DNA from: Thermoplasmata archaeon
Lineage (GTDB): Archaea > Thermoplasmatota > Thermoplasmata > Thermoplasmatales > Thermoplasmataceae
Direction of reading: 5' to 3'
Length of the DNA: 5,112 nucleotides
Assembly (NCBI GenBank): GCA_021811505.1
Contig: JAJZOM010000118.1
Span: forward strand, 1 to 5,112
Position 1 is the stretch's first letter; each line of letters starts with the position of its first letter. Shown here one piece after another: positions 4,233 through 5,112 of the stretch. The notes beneath the pieces were generated by a model, which saw nothing but the letters and a program-made list of their open reading frames with translations, was not told the DNA's origin and made no database searches. The position numbers and the translations under genes were made by a program.

Positions 4233-5112
4233 CATTGTCAGTGTGAGATGTTGAACCCCTATGTTACCGTGTTTTCTTAACATTGTGGAAAATTATGTAT
4301 GTGCACATTTACGGATCCTGGGATACGGCAGTCCCAGGCTTTTGAGAACATCAGAAGCTTCACTGCTCTCTGATGAGATATACAGTTCTCTCTTTTCAAC
4401 CGTTACAGGAACAACGTCTAGGTAATTCAGGCTCCTCCTTATGCTGTCAATTGTCCTGCCTGTGAGTTTTTCCATTATTCTTGAAAGCAGAAGCGACAAT
4501 ACGCACACAAAAACATGAGCTCTTATCCGATCAGATTTCCTGTGGTATACCGGACGTATCTCGAGGTACGATTTGATGGTGCGGAATGATCTCTCAATCT
4601 GCCACTGTTCCTTGTATGCTGTTACGATTTCACTTTCCGGGAGATCAGTGTTGGTGACAATGAGGAATCTTCCCGCAAGCTTCTTCAGTATTCCGATCCT
4701 CTTTTCATTGAGCGCTGCACCATCTTCTGGGAACTTAACCAGCGATTTCAGCTTTCCCAGGGATTTCTTCAGTTCTTTCTGATCCGGTATTCCTGATATC
4801 TTCCTCTTCACGATATCGATTTTATCGTTGAGGTCCTTCAGATCGAGTTCCTCCCTCTTTCTGTTGTATACGGCGATATGCCTTCTCCTTTCTGCGAGTC
4901 TCCTCTGATCCCCTGTGGAATCACCCTTCATTACTTTGTCCACGTTTATGGCAACCCGCTTTATGATCAGGTCAGTGTCAGGCTTCAGTTCCCTGAATAT
5001 TTCGATCTCAATGTCATCCTTTACCGAGATGAGTTTGTCCAGAGTCCGGTATATATTGTCGTCATTCAGGTCAATTTCGGACCATGGATAATATACCTTT
5101 TCTGAGAGGTTT
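4211..5112 (-). mobile_element. IS4/IS1634-type insertion sequence, right end outside window
   Basis: The element contains one transposase frame read leftward, an 83-base 3' tail and a terminal repeat ending in AACTCAAG on the minus strand. The 5' end and the other terminal repeat are not in the window. It appears inserted in the same orientation into a relative of itself. The transposase seems internally deleted, so the element is probably not autonomous, although it might be moved by a complete transposase elsewhere in the genome if both ends are intact. Confidence 0.65.
4293..5112 (-). CDS. IS4/IS1634-type transposase, internally deleted, 5' end outside window
   Basis: The frame is open from the window edge to TAA at 4295-4293, showing 272 residues without the N-terminus. 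The C-terminal part is diagnostic of DDE_Tnp_1/IS1634 transposases: RRRHIAVYNRKREELDL (75-91), GRFLIVTNTDL (147-157), YKEQWQIERSFRTIK (166-180) with the third catalytic acid E173, then YLEIRPVYHR and RIRAHVFVCVLSLLL. The visible N-terminal part (PWSEIDLNDDNIYRTLDKL, about 9-27) also fits the family. However, these two parts are joined at about residues 48-60, and no D-x-T motif (first aspartate) or second aspartate region lies between them. In complete relatives roughly 150 or more residues separate them. The deletion keeps the frame. The protein should bind DNA at best and not cleave it. A GTG at 4943 could start a C-terminal product, but no ribosome site supports it. Confidence 0.85.
   Translation of the reverse strand, partial: NLSEKVYYPWSEIDLNDDNIYRTLDKLISVKDDIEIEIFRELKPDTDLIIKRVAINVDKVMKGDSTGDQRRLAERRRHIAVYNRKREELDLKDLNDKIDIVKRKISGIPDQKELKKSLGKLKSLVKFPEDGAALNEKRIGILKKLAGRFLIVTNTDLPESEIVTAYKEQWQIERSFRTIKSYLEIRPVYHRKSDRIRAHVFVCVLSLLLSRIMEKLTGRTIDSIRRSLNYLDVVPVTVEKRELYISSESSEASDVLKSLGLPYPRIRKCAHT

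Noticed and set aside
4004..4240. 9-base inverted repeat TGACAATGA / TCATTGTCA around the transposase relic
   Set aside because: It is short enough to be chance and is better explained by the direct 23-base IS-end repeat that overlaps it.
4054..4254. Plus-strand 66-codon open frame
   Set aside because: It is the complement of the transposase relic and its 3' end; homology supports the minus strand.

Overview
The window looks archaeal and is probably from a Thermoplasmatales-like lineage. This is inferred from AGA/AGG arginine and ATA isoleucine codon use, a TATA box placed for a leaderless mRNA, an AGGTG ribosome binding site, a tRNA-Thr with U73 and no encoded CCA, and an IS1634-type transposase. 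No rRNA or marker gene is present, so the lineage is a guess.

Left part (1-1528, minus strand): the first 509 residues of an APC-superfamily amino-acid permease, cut off at the window start. A TATA-like element about 25 nt before its ATG suggests leaderless transcription. The AT-rich gap from 1562 to 1961 holds only small open frames, including an 18-codon ORF that ends just before the next gene. At 1962-2510 (plus strand) lies a five-helix membrane protein resembling CcdC/DUF1453.

Middle (2573-3710): an intact tRNA-Thr(CGU), then a gap of about 300 bases with one antisense open frame of unclear status. Next comes a 250-residue soluble protein whose C-terminal third resembles the CcbP calcium-binding family. 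Its helical N-terminal domain is unrecognised.

Right part (3988-5112): accessory DNA with two related IS4/IS1634-type elements in the same orientation. The outer, older one survives as a C-terminal transposase relic plus its 3' end. The second element appears to be inserted into it. Its transposase frame is open to the window edge, but the N-terminal region is joined directly to the C-terminal region. The middle part, where the first two catalytic aspartates of this family normally lie, appears to be missing.

The genes do not form one pathway: transporter, small membrane protein, tRNA, putative calcium-binding protein, then an IS graveyard. I see no convincing defence system, CRISPR array or biosynthetic cluster. 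The best leads are the nested, internally deleted transposon and the CcbP-like two-domain protein between a tRNA gene and the IS elements.
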